Shown: positions 45,078 through 55,153, counted from the stretch's first letter. The stretch is DNA of 64,000 bases from Bacteroidota bacterium (GCA_016868455.1 VGGV01000003.1:62001-126000); one strand, 5' to 3'. Program-made: numbers and translations. The notes: generated from the sequence alone by a model not told the origin.

Positions 45078-45973
45078 TAAACAACCGGTCTTTTTGTAAT
45101 CCCATCATTGATTACTTTCAGTATTCTTTCTCTCTCTTCGCCTTCAAGTGTCAGCCTCGGCGCCCTTACATATTCACTGCCGATACCGGTCTGCGCCGCA
45201 GCCAGTTTGATGTACTGCACCAGTTTGGGATGTAAATCCAGTTCCAGCAATGGCATGAACCATCGGTAAATTCTTGTTGCTTCCTCAATCTTCCCGGCCT
45301 TTACCAGGTTATAAATGGCTACTGTTTCTTTTGGGAAAGCACACACCAGGCCGGCCACCCAGCCATCAGCGCCCAGGCAAAGTTCCTCCATGGCCAGTGT
45401 ATCCACCCCGCAAAGGATTTTGATCCGTTCGCCAAACCTGTTTTTCATCCGTGTGAGGTTGGTCACATCCCTTGAACTTTCTTTTAACGCCTGTATATTC
45501 TGATGTTTAACCAGTTCGTCAAACATATCAGGCCGGGTGTCAATTTTATAATCCACCGGGTTGTTGTAGATCATAATGGGAAGGTCAGTTGAGTTGGCCA
45601 CGGATTTGAAATAAGTGATCGTTTCCCTGTCATCGGTTTTGTAACGCATCGGCGGCAACAGCATCAGTCCGTCAGCGCCCCATTTTCTTGCATTGGCTGC
45701 CTGTTCAATGGCATCTTTTGTTGTGCTTTCTGCTATATTTAATATTACCGGGATTCTCCCGTTGATGTATTCAACAGAAAACTCCACCAGTTCTTCTTTT
45801 TCCTGAACCGTTATTGCGCTGGCCTCACCCAAAGAGCCGCCGATGATAATGCCGTGCACTCCTGCATCCAGTTGCGCCTGCAGGTTTTTTTCATACACAA
45901 CCAGATCAAGTTTGTCATCGGCTGTAAACGGGGTGAGCAGGGCAGGAAAAACGCCTTTCCATTCAAATGCCAT
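45077..45973 (-). CDS. DHDPS/NAL family lyase, likely 1-pyrroline-4-hydroxy-2-carboxylate deaminase
   Basis: A 298-residue class I aldolase barrel. The Schiff-base lysine is in ALKESSRDV (about residue 163), the catalytic Tyr in IMIYNNPVDY, and GGSLGEASA matches the conserved GTTGE-like loop but with an altered form, as in non-DapA members. Its coupling to the semialdehyde dehydrogenase and linkage to the epimerase and FAD dehydrogenase point to the deaminase of the trans-4-hydroxyproline pathway rather than lysine synthesis. Confidence 0.86.
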   Translation of the reverse strand: MAFEWKGVFPALLTPFTADDKLDLVVYEKNLQAQLDAGVHGIIIGGSLGEASAITVQEKEELVEFSVEYINGRIPVILNIAESTTKDAIEQAANARKWGADGLMLLPPMRYKTDDRETITYFKSVANSTDLPIMIYNNPVDYKIDTRPDMFDELVKHQNIQALKESSRDVTNLTRMKNRFGERIKILCGVDTLAMEELCLGADGWVAGLVCAFPKETVAIYNLVKAGKIEEATRIYRWFMPLLELDLHPKLVQYIKLAAAQTGIGSEYVRAPRLTLEGEERERILKVINDGITKRPVV

Positions 45974-46100
45974 ATCGGTTCTTTTTATTTTTTTAAAGGT
46001 AAGTCATTCAGTAATTTATCAGTCTGAAATGCTTTTTTTTATATCTGCTAAGCGTAAAAAAAACCCAATTAAATACTCCCGCATATTTTTAATGGTAATA

Positions 46101-46108
46101 TATCTTTG
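46101..46108 (+). promoter_or_regulatory. Candidate -7 box for the T9SS subtilase gene
   Basis: TATCTTTG is an exact TAnnTTTG match ending 22 bases before the ATG at 46131. It lies inside the overlong ORF from 45843, so the later start is correct. Confidence 0.5.
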
Positions 46109-46130
46109 TGGCCGAACTAAAACCCAAAAA

Positions 46131-49100
46131 ATGAAAGTGCATTTTACCCGCATTCTGCAAGCTGTTATTTTCTTAATGCTTCCGGTCTGGATGAAGGCCC
46201 AGCCCGCCACCGATTATACTATCCTGCTTAATTCAGGAAAATTTGTTCCGGAAGCCAATATCAGCACCGTTAAAAAAAGTGATGATGTGTTTCAGCAAAG
46301 CCTGTTTGGGAATAACCACTATGTTACCATTCAGTTATATAAACTGCCCGACCAGGCTACCCGGAACCGCCTTGACGAAGCAGGAATACGCCTGGCAGAT
46401 TATATTCCAAACCTGGCCTATACCGCTGTTGTGCCTGCAGGACTCAGCACTGAACAACTGAAGGCATTACCTTTAAGAAGCATTTTCAGGTTTTCTGCTT
46501 TTCAAAAAACATCCACACCGGTTTTTAGAGGTGAAGTGCCTGCACATGCTGTAAAAACAGCAGGCTATGCCGATGTTGTTGTTATTGCTTACGAAAAATT
46601 AACTGCTGACCGCATTACAGTAAACCTGGCTGGCCTGGATGCGCAGATTATCGAAGAGATGCCTGATTACAGAAGTTTTACAATAAGAATTAACCGTGAT
46701 AACCTCCTGAAGCTGGCAGATCTTGCGTTTGTACAATGGGTTGAATTTATTGAAGAGCCGGTTGAGAAAGAGAATTTGTTGGGCCGGACATTGCACCGGG
46801 TAAATGTGCTGAACGACGGAGTCCGCAACCTAAAGGGTGACGGAATTAATGTAGGCATCTGGGATGAAGGCGAAATAAGCCCCCACCTGGATTTTTCCCC
46901 TGCAGGGCGACTGAACCAGATTGAGACCAGTTCACCTTCCAGCCACTCCACACATTGCGCCGGTACCATACTGGGCAGGGGGCTGATTGATCACCGTGCA
47001 AGGGGAATGGCTCCCAATGCCACACTCTACTCTTATAATTTTGCCGGCAATGTTCAAACGGAAATGGCCACTGCCATTCCGACTTACAATCTTTTGGTAA
47101 GCAGCCATTCCTATGGCGGCTCCGTTTCTGCCTGCAATATTAACGGAGCACAAATTCAGTACACTGCAACCAGCCGGGCTACAGATATTAATTTGAATAA
47201 TTTTCCCACGCACCTGCATGTACATTCCGCCGGAAATTCACAGGGATCCTGCCCGGGCGGGTGGTATACCATTACCGGAAGCGGCAAGACTGCAAAAAAC
47301 AATTTGCTCTGTGCCAATATTACCACGGCTGAAGCTCTATCAGGAAGCAGCAGCTGCGGCCCCACACAGGATGGAAGGATTAAACCGGAGATCAGTTCAT
47401 TCGGTACAAGTGTGTTTTCAACATACCTGCCTCTGAATACTTACGGAACAATTTCCGGTACTTCGATGGCCACACCGGGTGTTGCAGGGTCAGCCGTGCT
47501 TTTGTATCAGCGTTACAAGCAACTGAACAGTAACAATAACCCGCCTTCATCTTTAATTAAAAATACAATTTGCAATACTGCGCAGGATTTGGGAAATCCC
47601 GGCCCTGATTACCGGTTTGGATTTGGACGGATCAATGCTCTCGGTGCGGTGCGGATACTGGAGGAAACCCGTTTTGTGGTAAACAGCATAGCTAACGGCG
47701 CAACCAATAATGTTACGATTACTGTACCGGCAGGTGCCGCCCGTCTTAAAGTGATGCTTAACTGGAACGATCCGGCTGGTGCTGCCAATGCAAACCCTGC
47801 ACTGATTAATAACCTTGATTTATCCGTAATCAATGGCGCTACTACCACATTGCCCTGGGTACTGGATCCCAACAATCCCGCCAATAATGCTGTAAGGGCG
47901 GTGGATAATTTCAGCAATATGGAGCAGGTAACCATTGATAATCCGCCTGCCGGCAGCTATACACTTCAGGTAACAGGTACTGCCATCCCCAGCGGCCCCA
48001 ACCAGCAATATGCACTGACCTGGGATATTCAAATGCCGCATATTGAAGTCATTTATCCCAACGGCAATGAATCTTTCAGCCCCGGCAACCAGGAAACCAT
48101 TACCTGGAACAACGCAGGCTTCAGCTCCACACAAACCATTGAGTATTCCGTCAATAATGGAGCCAGCTGGACCACAATTGTTTCCAGTATCGCTGCCACT
48201 ACCACCCGTTTTGTATGGACAGTTCCGGCTGACAATACTTCAACAGCGCTGATCAGGATAACAAGCGGTTCAATTACTGATGTAAGTGATGCGACATTCA
48301 GAATACTGGGTACGGTAACCGGCTTCAGCGGCAGCGGAAGCACCTGTACTGCCGGTGAAGTCATTTTTACTTGGAACGCCGTACCCAATGCCACGCATTA
48401 CGACATTTATAATCTTGATGCTTCCGGCAATTTTGCCTTACTGGCGCCGAACATTACTGCCACTTCCTATTCAGCAACCGGACTTACTCCCGGGGCCAGC
48501 ATGTGGTTTACGATCCGGGCAAAAAATAACAGCACCAATGCAGAAGGTGAAAGGGCTAATGCCATTAATGTCACCGTATCAACCGGCGGGGGCGGTATGG
48601 GACCGATGGGACCCATTACGGGACAAAACAATATTTGTGGTAACCCTTCCGGAATAATATATTCTGTAGCACCGGTAAGCGGCGCAACATCCTATACATG
48701 GTCTGTTCCTTCCGGGGCCAGCATTGCCTCCGGACAAGGTACTACAACAATAACCGTTAATTATCCTCCGGGAAGCGCAAGCGGAAATATCAGTGTTTTT
48801 GCAAGCAATGGCACCTGTCAGAATGCACCTGCCAACCTTGCCATCACCATCAACCCGCTGCCTTCAGCGCCAACCAGCGGTGGTAATCAAAGCCAGACAG
48901 TTTGTTTACCTGCCCCGATACCAACATTAACTGCAACAGCCAGTGTTCCTTCCGGACACACAGTGGTTTGGTATAATGCAGCAACCGGAGGAAGCACAGT
49001 AACCAATCCCACACTAAGCACAGCCGGAACGGTAACGTATTATGCTGCCAGCAGGCATACAGCTTCCGGATGTGAAAGCAGCACCAGAACGGCAGTTACC

Positions 49101-50066
49101 TTAACGATCACTACAGTTGCTCAAGCTTCCGTTTCAGCCGGCGGAGCCACCACCTTCTGCCAGGGCGGAAGCGTAACATTAACGGCCAACAACGGAACAT
49201 CCTACAACTGGAGCAATGGCGCCACTACCCAATCCATTACAGTAAGCACATCCGGCAGCTATTCCGTAACTGTTACTACCGGCGGATGCACCAGTACTTC
49301 TCCCGCAGTAAATGTTACGGTGGTTGCGCTGCCTGAGGCAAACATCACCGCCAGCGGACCACTTGCCTTCTGCCAGGGAGGCAATGTATTGCTTACAGCC
49401 TCAGCCGGCACATCATGGCAGTGGAGCAACGGCGCTACAACACAATCCATCACCGTCACTAATACGGGTAATCATTCCGTAACGGTAACCAATGCGAACG
49501 GATGCTCAGCTACCTCCGCAGCCACTGCGGTTAGTGTAAGCCCGAATCCAGTCGTTACGTTGACAGCAGCTCCTTATACAAGGCTGTTCCCCGGCCTCAC
49601 CACCACTCTTACAGCCAATGTAACACCGGCAGGTTCCTATAATTACACCTGGTTTAAAGACAATGTACGGGTACCCGGAATCAATGGCCCGGTACTGAGT
49701 GGTATTGACCCGTACAAACTCGGAAGTTATACCGCGACTGTCACCAACACTGCCGGTCTGCCATGTTCTGACACTTCGCCCGCAGTGCTCATCGCTGATT
49801 CGGCAACCACAAAGCTTTTCATTCTTCCCAATCCCAACCGTGGCAAGTTTGATGTGGTGTATCACAGCCCCGGCAATAATACCTATACGCTGAACATTTA
49901 TGATAGTAAAGGTTCGCTGGTGTTTGAAAAATCATACAACATCAGTTCGCCTTATCAGCGTATGGAAGTGAACCTTGCCCTGCCTGGCAGGAAAGGATTG
50001 TACTTTGTAGTGCTCTCTGGCAGAGGCAATCCAAGGCTCGCCACCGGTAAAGTAGTGATTCAATAG
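46131..50066 (+). CDS. Secreted S8 subtilisin-like protease with T9SS type-A sorting domain
   Basis: A 1312-residue protein. Signal peptide (residues 1-23, ending KAQ), a propeptide of about 200 residues, then a subtilase domain with Asp in GIWDEGE (about 244), His in HSTHCAGT (about 272) and Ser in GTSMATPG (about 442). The domain is followed by a P-domain-like jelly roll, an FN3 domain ([13 protein letters not shown]), PKD/Ig-like repeats with the repeated [11 protein letters not shown] and [11 protein letters not shown] modules, and a Por-sorting C-terminus ([14 protein letters not shown]). The last about 180 residues are clearly related to those of the metalloprotease at 21822-25193. It is exported by the type IX system. 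Confidence 0.9.
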   Translation: MKVHFTRILQAVIFLMLPVWMKAQPATDYTILLNSGKFVPEANISTVKKSDDVFQQSLFGNNHYVTIQLYKLPDQATRNRLDEAGIRLADYIPNLAYTAVVPAGLSTEQLKALPLRSIFRFSAFQKTSTPVFRGEVPAHAVKTAGYADVVVIAYEKLTADRITVNLAGLDAQIIEEMPDYRSFTIRINRDNLLKLADLAFVQWVEFIEEPVEKENLLGRTLHRVNVLNDGVRNLKGDGINVGIWDEGEISPHLDFSPAGRLNQIETSSPSSHSTHCAGTILGRGLIDHRARGMAPNATLYSYNFAGNVQTEMATAIPTYNLLVSSHSYGGSVSACNINGAQIQYTATSRATDINLNNFPTHLHVHSAGNSQGSCPGGWYTITGSGKTAKNNLLCANITTAEALSGSSSCGPTQDGRIKPEISSFGTSVFSTYLPLNTYGTISGTSMATPGVAGSAVLLYQRYKQLNSNNNPPSSLIKNTICNTAQDLGNPGPDYRFGFGRINALGAVRILEETRFVVNSIANGATNNVTITVPAGAARLKVMLNWNDPAGAANANPALINNLDLSVINGATTTLPWVLDPNNPANNAVRAVDNFSNMEQVTIDNPPAGSYTLQVTGTAIPSGPNQQYALTWDIQMPHIEVIYPNGNESFSPGNQETITWNNAGFSSTQTIEYSVNNGASWTTIVSSIAATTTRFVWTVPADNTSTALIRITSGSITDVSDATFRILGTVTGFSGSGSTCTAGEVIFTWNAVPNATHYDIYNLDASGNFALLAPNITATSYSATGLTPGASMWFTIRAKNNSTNAEGERANAINVTVSTGGGGMGPMGPITGQNNICGNPSGIIYSVAPVSGATSYTWSVPSGASIASGQGTTTITVNYPPGSASGNISVFASNGTCQNAPANLAITINPLPSAPTSGGNQSQTVCLPAPIPTLTATASVPSGHTVVWYNAATGGSTVTNPTLSTAGTVTYYAASRHTASGCESSTRTAVTLTITTVAQASVSAGGATTFCQGGSVTLTANNGTSYNWSNGATTQSITVSTSGSYSVTVTTGGCTSTSPAVNVTVVALPEANITASGPLAFCQGGNVLLTASAGTSWQWSNGATTQSITVTNTGNHSVTVTNANGCSATSAATAVSVSPNPVVTLTAAPYTRLFPGLTTTLTANVTPAGSYNYTWFKDNVRVPGINGPVLSGIDPYKLGSYTATVTNTAGLPCSDTSPAVLIADSATTKLFILPNPNRGKFDVVYHSPGNNTYTLNIYDSKGSLVFEKSYNISSPYQRMEVNLALPGRKGLYFVVLSGRGNPRLATGKVVIQ

Positions 50067-50094
50067 CCGGTAAATTTAAATGACTGGGAAATCA

Positions 50095-50126
50095 AAAGCC
50101 AGTTGCTGCAGCAACTGGCTTTTTTG
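50095..50126 (+). terminator. Terminator after the subtilase gene
   Basis: A perfect 12-bp stem AGCCAGTTGCTG / CAGCAACTGGCT with no or a minimal loop, followed by TTTTTT. It also has AAAA on its left side, so it could act for both strands. Confidence 0.8.
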
Positions 50127-50155
50127 TACACAAATGAAATGAAGGTTAAGATATT

Positions 50156-50248
50156 TTTTTTACTCCACCGCAGGTTATTCGCCTCATCAAACCGGGCTTT
50201 CAATTCTACAAACACGGTTACCTTCTTACCGTTTTTGGCGTATAACAA
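50156..50248 (-). pseudogene. Short relic of polyphosphate kinase (ppk1)
   Basis: The minus strand encodes [20 protein letters not shown] then ANNLRWSKK, matching a conserved internal stretch of PPK1 ([17 protein letters not shown] type). Only about 30 codons remain, flanked by unrelated sequence, with no catalytic His. It is a decayed fragment in the gap between the subtilase and der genes. Confidence 0.65.
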
Positions 50249-50346
50249 AAAGGTTCCAGGGGATTTTTGGATAACGAAAGTTAAGACTTCTGGAAAAAAT
50301 AAAAGTTAAGCCCGACCGGTTTCTTTATTTTATTGTGGGGAAAAAG

Positions 50347-51660
50347 CTATTTCTTCCGGAAATAGAGCCGCAGCGGCACCCCGGTAAAATCAAAATTCTC
50401 CCGGAGCTTGTTCTCGAGGTAGTTCTTGTAGGGCTGCTTGATGTCGTCGGGAAAATTGCAGAAAAAGGCAAAGGAGGGTACAGCCGTGGGCAACTGGGTT
50501 ACATATTTTATTTTTACGGGATGGCCCCGCACCACCGGCGGGTGATAGCCTTCAATGGCTTTCAGAATAGTATCGTTGAGCTGTGAGGTGGGCACTTTGC
50601 GCTGCCGGTTGGCATACACTTCCAGCGCCGTTTCAATAGCCTTAAAGATGCGGGTCTTTTCTCTGGCCGAGATGAACAGGATGGGCACATCGGTAAAGGG
50701 CGCCAGTTTTTGCCGCAGCTCTTTTTCCATTTCTCGGGCGGTATTGGTTTCCTTGCTTACCAGGTCCCATTTATTTACCAGCAGCACAATGCCTTTTCCC
50801 TTGCGGGCGGCAAGGGAAAAGATGTTGATGTCCTGCGCCGTAATGCCTTTAACGGCATCAATCAGCAGCAGGCACACATCCGCTTCGTCCATCGCCTTTA
50901 TAGCCCGGATAACGGAGTAAAACTCCAGGTCTTCGTTCACTTTATTCTTCCGGCGTATGCCGGCGGTGTCAATCAGCACAAACTCTTTCTGAAAAAGATT
51001 GTAATGGGTGTGGATGGTATCTCTTGTGGTGCCGGCAATTTCGCTGACGATGGTCCGCTCCTGCCCGATTAATGCATTAAGCAATGATGATTTGCCGGTA
51101 TTGGGCTGGCCGATGATGGCAAATTTAGGCAGCTCAGCCATTTCTCTGGTTTCTTCGGATGCATCATCCGTTATCAGTTTGGTGATGGCATCCAGCAGTT
51201 CGCCGGTGCCGCTGCCGCTGGCAGAAGCGATAAAAAAAATATTATCAAACCCCATGCTGTAAAATTCGGCAGCCTCAAGCAGGCGTTCGTTATTGTCCAC
51301 TTTGTTTACTGTAAGAAAAACCGGTTTGGTGCTTTTGCGCAGCAGGGCAGCCATGCTGTCGTCGAGGTCCGTCATGCCGGTGGCAGCATCTACCATAAAA
51401 ATAATGGCATCGGCCTCATCCACGGCTATCAGCACCTGTTTGGCGATTTCTTTTTCAAACACATCCTCGCTGCCGGCCACAAAACCACCCGTGTCAATTA
51501 CGTTGAATAGCTTGCCGTTCCAGTCGGCTACGCCATACTGCCGGTCACGGGTTACGCCGCTTACATCATCCACGATGGCCTTGCGCTGTTCCAGCAGCCG
51601 GTTGAACAGGGTGCTTTTTCCCACATTGGGACGTCCGGTTATGGCAAGGGTAAATGACAT
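50347..51660 (-). CDS. der: Ribosome-assembly GTPase Der (EngA)
   Basis: A 437-residue protein with two tandem G domains: GRPNVGKST at 8-16 and GQPNTGKSS at about 183, each with a DTAG/DTGG switch (VIDTGGF, LIDTAGIRRK) and NKVD/NKWD base-recognition motifs, and a C-terminal KH-like domain. It is needed for 50S subunit maturation. The start matches the conserved MSFTLAITGRPN form. Confidence 0.96.
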   Translation of the reverse strand: MSFTLAITGRPNVGKSTLFNRLLEQRKAIVDDVSGVTRDRQYGVADWNGKLFNVIDTGGFVAGSEDVFEKEIAKQVLIAVDEADAIIFMVDAATGMTDLDDSMAALLRKSTKPVFLTVNKVDNNERLLEAAEFYSMGFDNIFFIASASGSGTGELLDAITKLITDDASEETREMAELPKFAIIGQPNTGKSSLLNALIGQERTIVSEIAGTTRDTIHTHYNLFQKEFVLIDTAGIRRKNKVNEDLEFYSVIRAIKAMDEADVCLLLIDAVKGITAQDINIFSLAARKGKGIVLLVNKWDLVSKETNTAREMEKELRQKLAPFTDVPILFISAREKTRIFKAIETALEVYANRQRKVPTSQLNDTILKAIEGYHPPVVRGHPVKIKYVTQLPTAVPSFAFFCNFPDDIKQPYKNYLENKLRENFDFTGVPLRLYFRKK

Positions 51661-51685
51661 GGCCGTGGTTGCAGGCAGGCGGCGG

Positions 51686-52480
51686 TTACAGAGCCCCGTC
51701 CTTTTTATATATGCCGTTGTAATATTTGAGGAAGATCAGGTAGTCTTCTTCTTTTTTAAATCCCAGTTTTTGTTTTTTTATCCAGTCGCTGTAAAGTGAT
51801 GCGCCGGGAACATGGCTGAAAAAATCTTCCCGTGACAGTTTCTGGAGCCGGTTGAACTGGTTTTCGGCCTCCACAAAATATTCGTTGTTGTCATAATAAT
51901 AATAGCGTTTCAGGGTGCCGAAGAGAGAGTCGCCTTCTTTTACTATCCGCCGGGTAATTTTAAGCAGGGTGGTATGGCCTTTGTTCAGTTCCTGGTAAAG
52001 ACATTGCTTGCAGTCGGTTTGCCGGGCCATATCGCTGTTGGCAGAGAGGAAGAGATCGGTTATCCGGCCGGAAACTGAATCAAGAAATTCGATTTTACCT
52101 ATCAGTTCAGCAGGCACGGCCATTTCATTTTCAAGGGAATCGAGATAATGCACCTCCTGCGAAACAAGATTGAAACGGACCGGCCACTGCCCGTATTTTC
52201 GGCCCTGCCTGTCATAAAGCCTTCCCTGCTGCCACTGGTGCCTGTAAAAAGGCGAGCCCCCTATCTGGTTATAGGAAATTTTTTTTTCTATTTCGCCAGA
52301 ACCATACACATTGATGCTGGAAATGGAGTTTAGCTTGTCCACCTTTCTGCCCAGTTCAATCATTACCTGGGCCTGTAAAAACAAGGTGGTGGCAGGTAGT
52401 TGCAGCAATAAAAAGCCCAAAATCGCTGTACCCCGGGTAAGCTTTTTCCCTGCTGATATAAAATGATAGTTGCCCCGCAT
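51686..52480 (-). CDS. Secreted/exported protein of unknown function
   Basis: A 264-residue protein. It has a basic N-terminus and a hydrophobic segment at about 18-36, ending LQAQ, so it is probably exported. The mature part is charged and Tyr-rich, with a Cys pair (DCKQC, about residue 160) and a repeated YYYYDNNEYF segment. I do not recognise a family. It lies between der and era on the same strand, 25 bases after... upstream of der, and may share their transcription. Confidence 0.65.
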   Translation of the reverse strand: MRGNYHFISAGKKLTRGTAILGFLLLQLPATTLFLQAQVMIELGRKVDKLNSISSINVYGSGEIEKKISYNQIGGSPFYRHQWQQGRLYDRQGRKYGQWPVRFNLVSQEVHYLDSLENEMAVPAELIGKIEFLDSVSGRITDLFLSANSDMARQTDCKQCLYQELNKGHTTLLKITRRIVKEGDSLFGTLKRYYYYDNNEYFVEAENQFNRLQKLSREDFFSHVPGASLYSDWIKKQKLGFKKEEDYLIFLKYYNGIYKKDGAL

Positions 52481-52621
52481 GTTTATTATTTCATTATTGC
52501 TGACCGGAATTCGGCCCCAAAAGCTGCAACTGCAAAAATAAACATATGTTCAGCACCGCAACAAGGAAATATCCAGTGCAGCAGATTTTATGGCCATCCG
52601 GGGCAGAAGCTGTGTTTTGCA

Positions 52622-53491
52622 TCAGCCATAACCCAACTGCTTCAGAAACATTTCTTTTTCCCGCCAGCCGGGTTTTACTTTTACAAACAGTTCCAGGAAT
52701 ACTTTCTGCCCGATAAAGGCCTCAATATCTTTCCGGGCTGCTGTGCCGATCTTTTTTATCATGGTCCCTTTTTCCCCGATCAGTATGGCTTTTTGCGTTT
52801 CCCGGTGAACGATGATATCGGCAGCTATTTTAACCAGGTTTTCTTTTTCCCTGTATTCGTTTACCAGCACGGTGGTATGATAGGGTATTTCATCTGCCGC
52901 AAACTGGTATATTTTTTCCCGGATGAGTTCGCTCACAAAAAACCGGGTGTTCAGATCGCTGATGTCATCACCCTCAAAAAAAGGTTCGCCTTCGGGCAGG
53001 TACTGCAGCACAGCATTCATGAATTCTTTTTTGTTGAACCCGGTCAGCGCTGAAATGGCGATAACTTTTTTACAATAAGGCCGGCTGCTGAAGAAAGCTT
53101 TTGCTTCATCCGTTGCGGTTTTAGTTGTTGTATCCACTTTATTGATGACTACCAAAGCAGGCGCTTTTATGTTCAGCGCTGTGAAGATGTCATCCGCTTC
53201 TTTCAGGGTTTCTTTAATATCCACCAGCAGCAATGCCAGGTCGGCATCTTCCAGGGCGTTTTTTACGGCCTGCATCATTTTCTCCTGCAGTTTGTATTTG
53301 GGTTCAATGATGCCGGGAGTATCGGAAAAAACAACCTGGTAGTCTTTTTCAGTAAGGATGCCTTTGATGCGGTGGCGGGTTGTCTGCACTTTGGGCGACA
53401 CGATGGCCAGTTTCTCACCCATCAGCGCATTCAGTAATGTGCTTTTACCCGCATTGGGTCGGCCGAATATGCTGACAAAACCGGATTTCAT
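52622..53491 (-). CDS. era: GTPase Era
   Basis: A 289-residue GTPase: GRPNAGKST at 9-17, DTPGI switch II, NKVD and SAL base-recognition motifs, and a C-terminal KH domain with IGEKGTMIKKIGTAARKDIE. It binds 16S rRNA during 30S assembly. The ATG at 53491 is chosen over the upstream frame because an exact -7 box is at 53502-53509. Transcribed in the same direction as the unknown gene and der. Confidence 0.95.
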   Translation of the reverse strand: MKSGFVSIFGRPNAGKSTLLNALMGEKLAIVSPKVQTTRHRIKGILTEKDYQVVFSDTPGIIEPKYKLQEKMMQAVKNALEDADLALLLVDIKETLKEADDIFTALNIKAPALVVINKVDTTTKTATDEAKAFFSSRPYCKKVIAISALTGFNKKEFMNAVLQYLPEGEPFFEGDDISDLNTRFFVSELIREKIYQFAADEIPYHTTVLVNEYREKENLVKIAADIIVHRETQKAILIGEKGTMIKKIGTAARKDIEAFIGQKVFLELFVKVKPGWREKEMFLKQLGYG

Positions 53492-53501
53492 AAAAGAGGT
53501 G

Positions 53502-53509
53502 CAAAGGTA
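53502..53509 (-). promoter_or_regulatory. Candidate -7 box for era
   Basis: The minus strand reads TACCTTTG, ten bases upstream of the era ATG, an exact TAnnTTTG match. Confidence 0.5.
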
Positions 53510-53554
53510 GGCTAAATGAAGGGGGCGGGTTTTGCCCTGTGGCAATAAAAAAGT

Positions 53555-53734
53555 GGCTGTCTCAAAAATAATTTCAACACAGAGTTAAAGAGTATATGAG
53601 GCACACAGAGAGAGTTGATGTTCAATAAATGCTTTTCCCTGTGTAACCCTATTGCTTTCGACTGGGCTCATGCCGAAGTCTATCAGGTCTGCCAACTCAT
53701 TATCTCTGTGTTTTTCCCTGCTTTTTAGACAGCC
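53555..53734. repeat. MITE-like element with terminal inverted repeats
   Basis: GGCTGTCTcAAAAa (53555-53568) and tTTTTaGACAGCC (53722-53734) are inverted copies bounding 180 bases with no gene. Internal CACAGAG/CTCTGTG motifs add partial symmetry. It looks like a small non-autonomous mobile element between era and the lipocalin-like gene. Confidence 0.5.
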
Positions 53735-53760
53735 TCTTGACTATTAATATTCAAGTTCGA

Positions 53761-54196
53761 TTAGTGGATAAATGTAACCATAGCATTTTGTGGCGTCCCT
53801 CCCACGGTAATCGTTTGTGATACGATAAGCTGTGTCTCCGAAAGCGTAACAATATTGAATAGATTGCTTCCGCCGGTGAAAAGAATGGTTGATACCTGCA
53901 ATTGCGTTTCGCCGTTCTGGAAACTCCAAGTTACAGGAGAAGTTTGAGGATCACTGCCATTGCATTTGGTTGGACCTTCGTCCAACGTACCTGAACCGTT
54001 AGCATTCAGCTTCAGAATATTATCCTTCTGACAGGTTTGTAACAAAGCCGACACACCAGTTCCGCCCACGGTGGCCGAACTGAATTTCCAGTTGGCCTGG
54101 GGCAGCAGTTCTGTTTTCGTTTTGGGAGGGGTTTCATTATCCTTATTGCAGGCAGCAAAGAATAAAGAAAAGAGAAAGAATGAATAGTTTTTTCAT
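53761..54196 (-). pseudogene. Lipocalin-like lipoprotein, frameshifted at the A-run after the start codon
   Basis: From the ATG at 54196 the frame reads MKKLFILSLFFILCCLQ and stops. With five instead of six A after the ATG it reads MKNYSFFLFSLFFAACNKDN, a proper lipoprotein signal, and continues into ANWKFSSATVGGTGVSALLQ to a stop at 53761. The mature part (about 125 residues) has the ANWKFSS start and KLNANGSGTLDEG core of lipocalin-like lipoproteins. The A-run (54188-54193 on the plus strand as T6) is either a base-call error or a switchable homopolymer. Confidence 0.7.
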
Positions 54197-54267
54197 ACAA
54201 AGGATGTTGGTTAATGGCTTGTAAGGTAATAAATAAAAAACTGCGGTGCAAGAGACCACAGTCTTAG

Positions 54268-54339
54268 TTGCGAAGGGGAGGATCGAACTCCCGACCTGCG
54301 GGTTATGAGCCCGCCGAGCTACCGCTGCTCTACTTCGCG
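54268..54339 (-). tRNA. Initiator tRNA-Met (CAU)
   Basis: Cloverleaf on the minus strand: acceptor CGCGAAG paired to CTTCGC with a C1-A72 mismatch, D arm GAGC/GCTC, anticodon stem with three G:C pairs (GCGGG-CTCATAA-CCCGC; anticodon CAT) and T arm GGGAG/CTCCC. The unpaired C1-A72 and the three G:C pairs are marks of initiator tRNA. No CCA is encoded. An exact -7 box lies at 54351-54358. Confidence 0.9.
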
Positions 54340-54350
54340 GTGTTGAGGCG

Positions 54351-54358
54351 CAAAGATA
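54351..54358 (-). promoter_or_regulatory. Candidate -7 box for the initiator tRNA gene
   Basis: The minus strand reads TATCTTTG, exact TAnnTTTG, 12 bases before the tRNA 5' end. Confidence 0.5.
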
Positions 54359-54448
54359 GGCTTATATGCCTTTGCCCCCAAAGAAAAGTCCCTGCAATAG
54401 CAGGAACTTTTTTCATGGTTATACCCTATTTGTATATGAAGATTTTAA

Positions 54449-55153
54449 TTATCCCTTGGATACACTGCTTGAGCCGCTGCTTTTGATTTCACGGATAACG
54501 CCGTTGCCGCGGTAGCGGATATCGCTGGCGCCACTGGCATTGGCGGATAATTCCTTATTCACCGTTATTTTTATATCACTGGCGCCGCTTACCCTTGCGT
54601 CGCATATATCCGCTGCCAGGTCAAAGCCCTTAAAATCACTGGCGCCGCTGGCTTCCACAGATAACTGGGCGGCTGTTCCGCTTACCGTCATGTCGGATGC
54701 ACCACTGAGGTCAACCGTAAGTTTATTTACTTCCAGTTTACCTTTCAGGTCGCTGGCGCCTGACTGGTGAATATCCAGGTAATCGGCTTTTACAGTCCCC
54801 GATATATAAACATCGCAGGCCCCGCTTACTTTCAGCCGGTCAATATTTTTAAAGGAGATATAGGCTTTTAGTTTTTTATTTCCGCCCCAGTTCAGCCCTT
54901 TGCTGTCGTACCCGATATGCAGGATGCTCCCCTTTACTTCTACCGTAATGCGTTCCCTGTATTTTTCTTCAGAGGCGCTTACTGCCACTGCTTCTGTATT
55001 GCCCTGCGTAAGGTATACATCAAAAGCGCTGGATAAGCTGATGCCATGAAAGTCTTTTGCTTTCCTTACCACGGCATTGGGGTCATTTACCTGCTGGGCA
55101 ATGGCTGCCGTACTAAACAGAAAACCCAGCACTATTAATTGTATCTTCTTCAT
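54449..55153 (-). CDS. DUF2807 (head GIN) beta-helix protein, SGASD type
   Basis: A 234-residue exported protein (signal ends IAQQ) with a DUF2807 right-handed beta-helix of repeated rungs. The motif SGASD recurs every 17-25 residues (SGASDL, SGASDM, SGASDF, SGASDI, SGASDI), forming a Ser/Asp ladder. Start is ATG 55153, one codon after a GTG. It is the downstream partner of a paralog at 55166-55891, with a 12-base gap. DUF2807 proteins of Bacteroidetes are of unknown function. Confidence 0.85.
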   Translation of the reverse strand: MKKIQLIVLGFLFSTAAIAQQVNDPNAVVRKAKDFHGISLSSAFDVYLTQGNTEAVAVSASEEKYRERITVEVKGSILHIGYDSKGLNWGGNKKLKAYISFKNIDRLKVSGACDVYISGTVKADYLDIHQSGASDLKGKLEVNKLTVDLSGASDMTVSGTAAQLSVEASGASDFKGFDLAADICDARVSGASDIKITVNKELSANASGASDIRYRGNGVIREIKSSGSSSVSKG

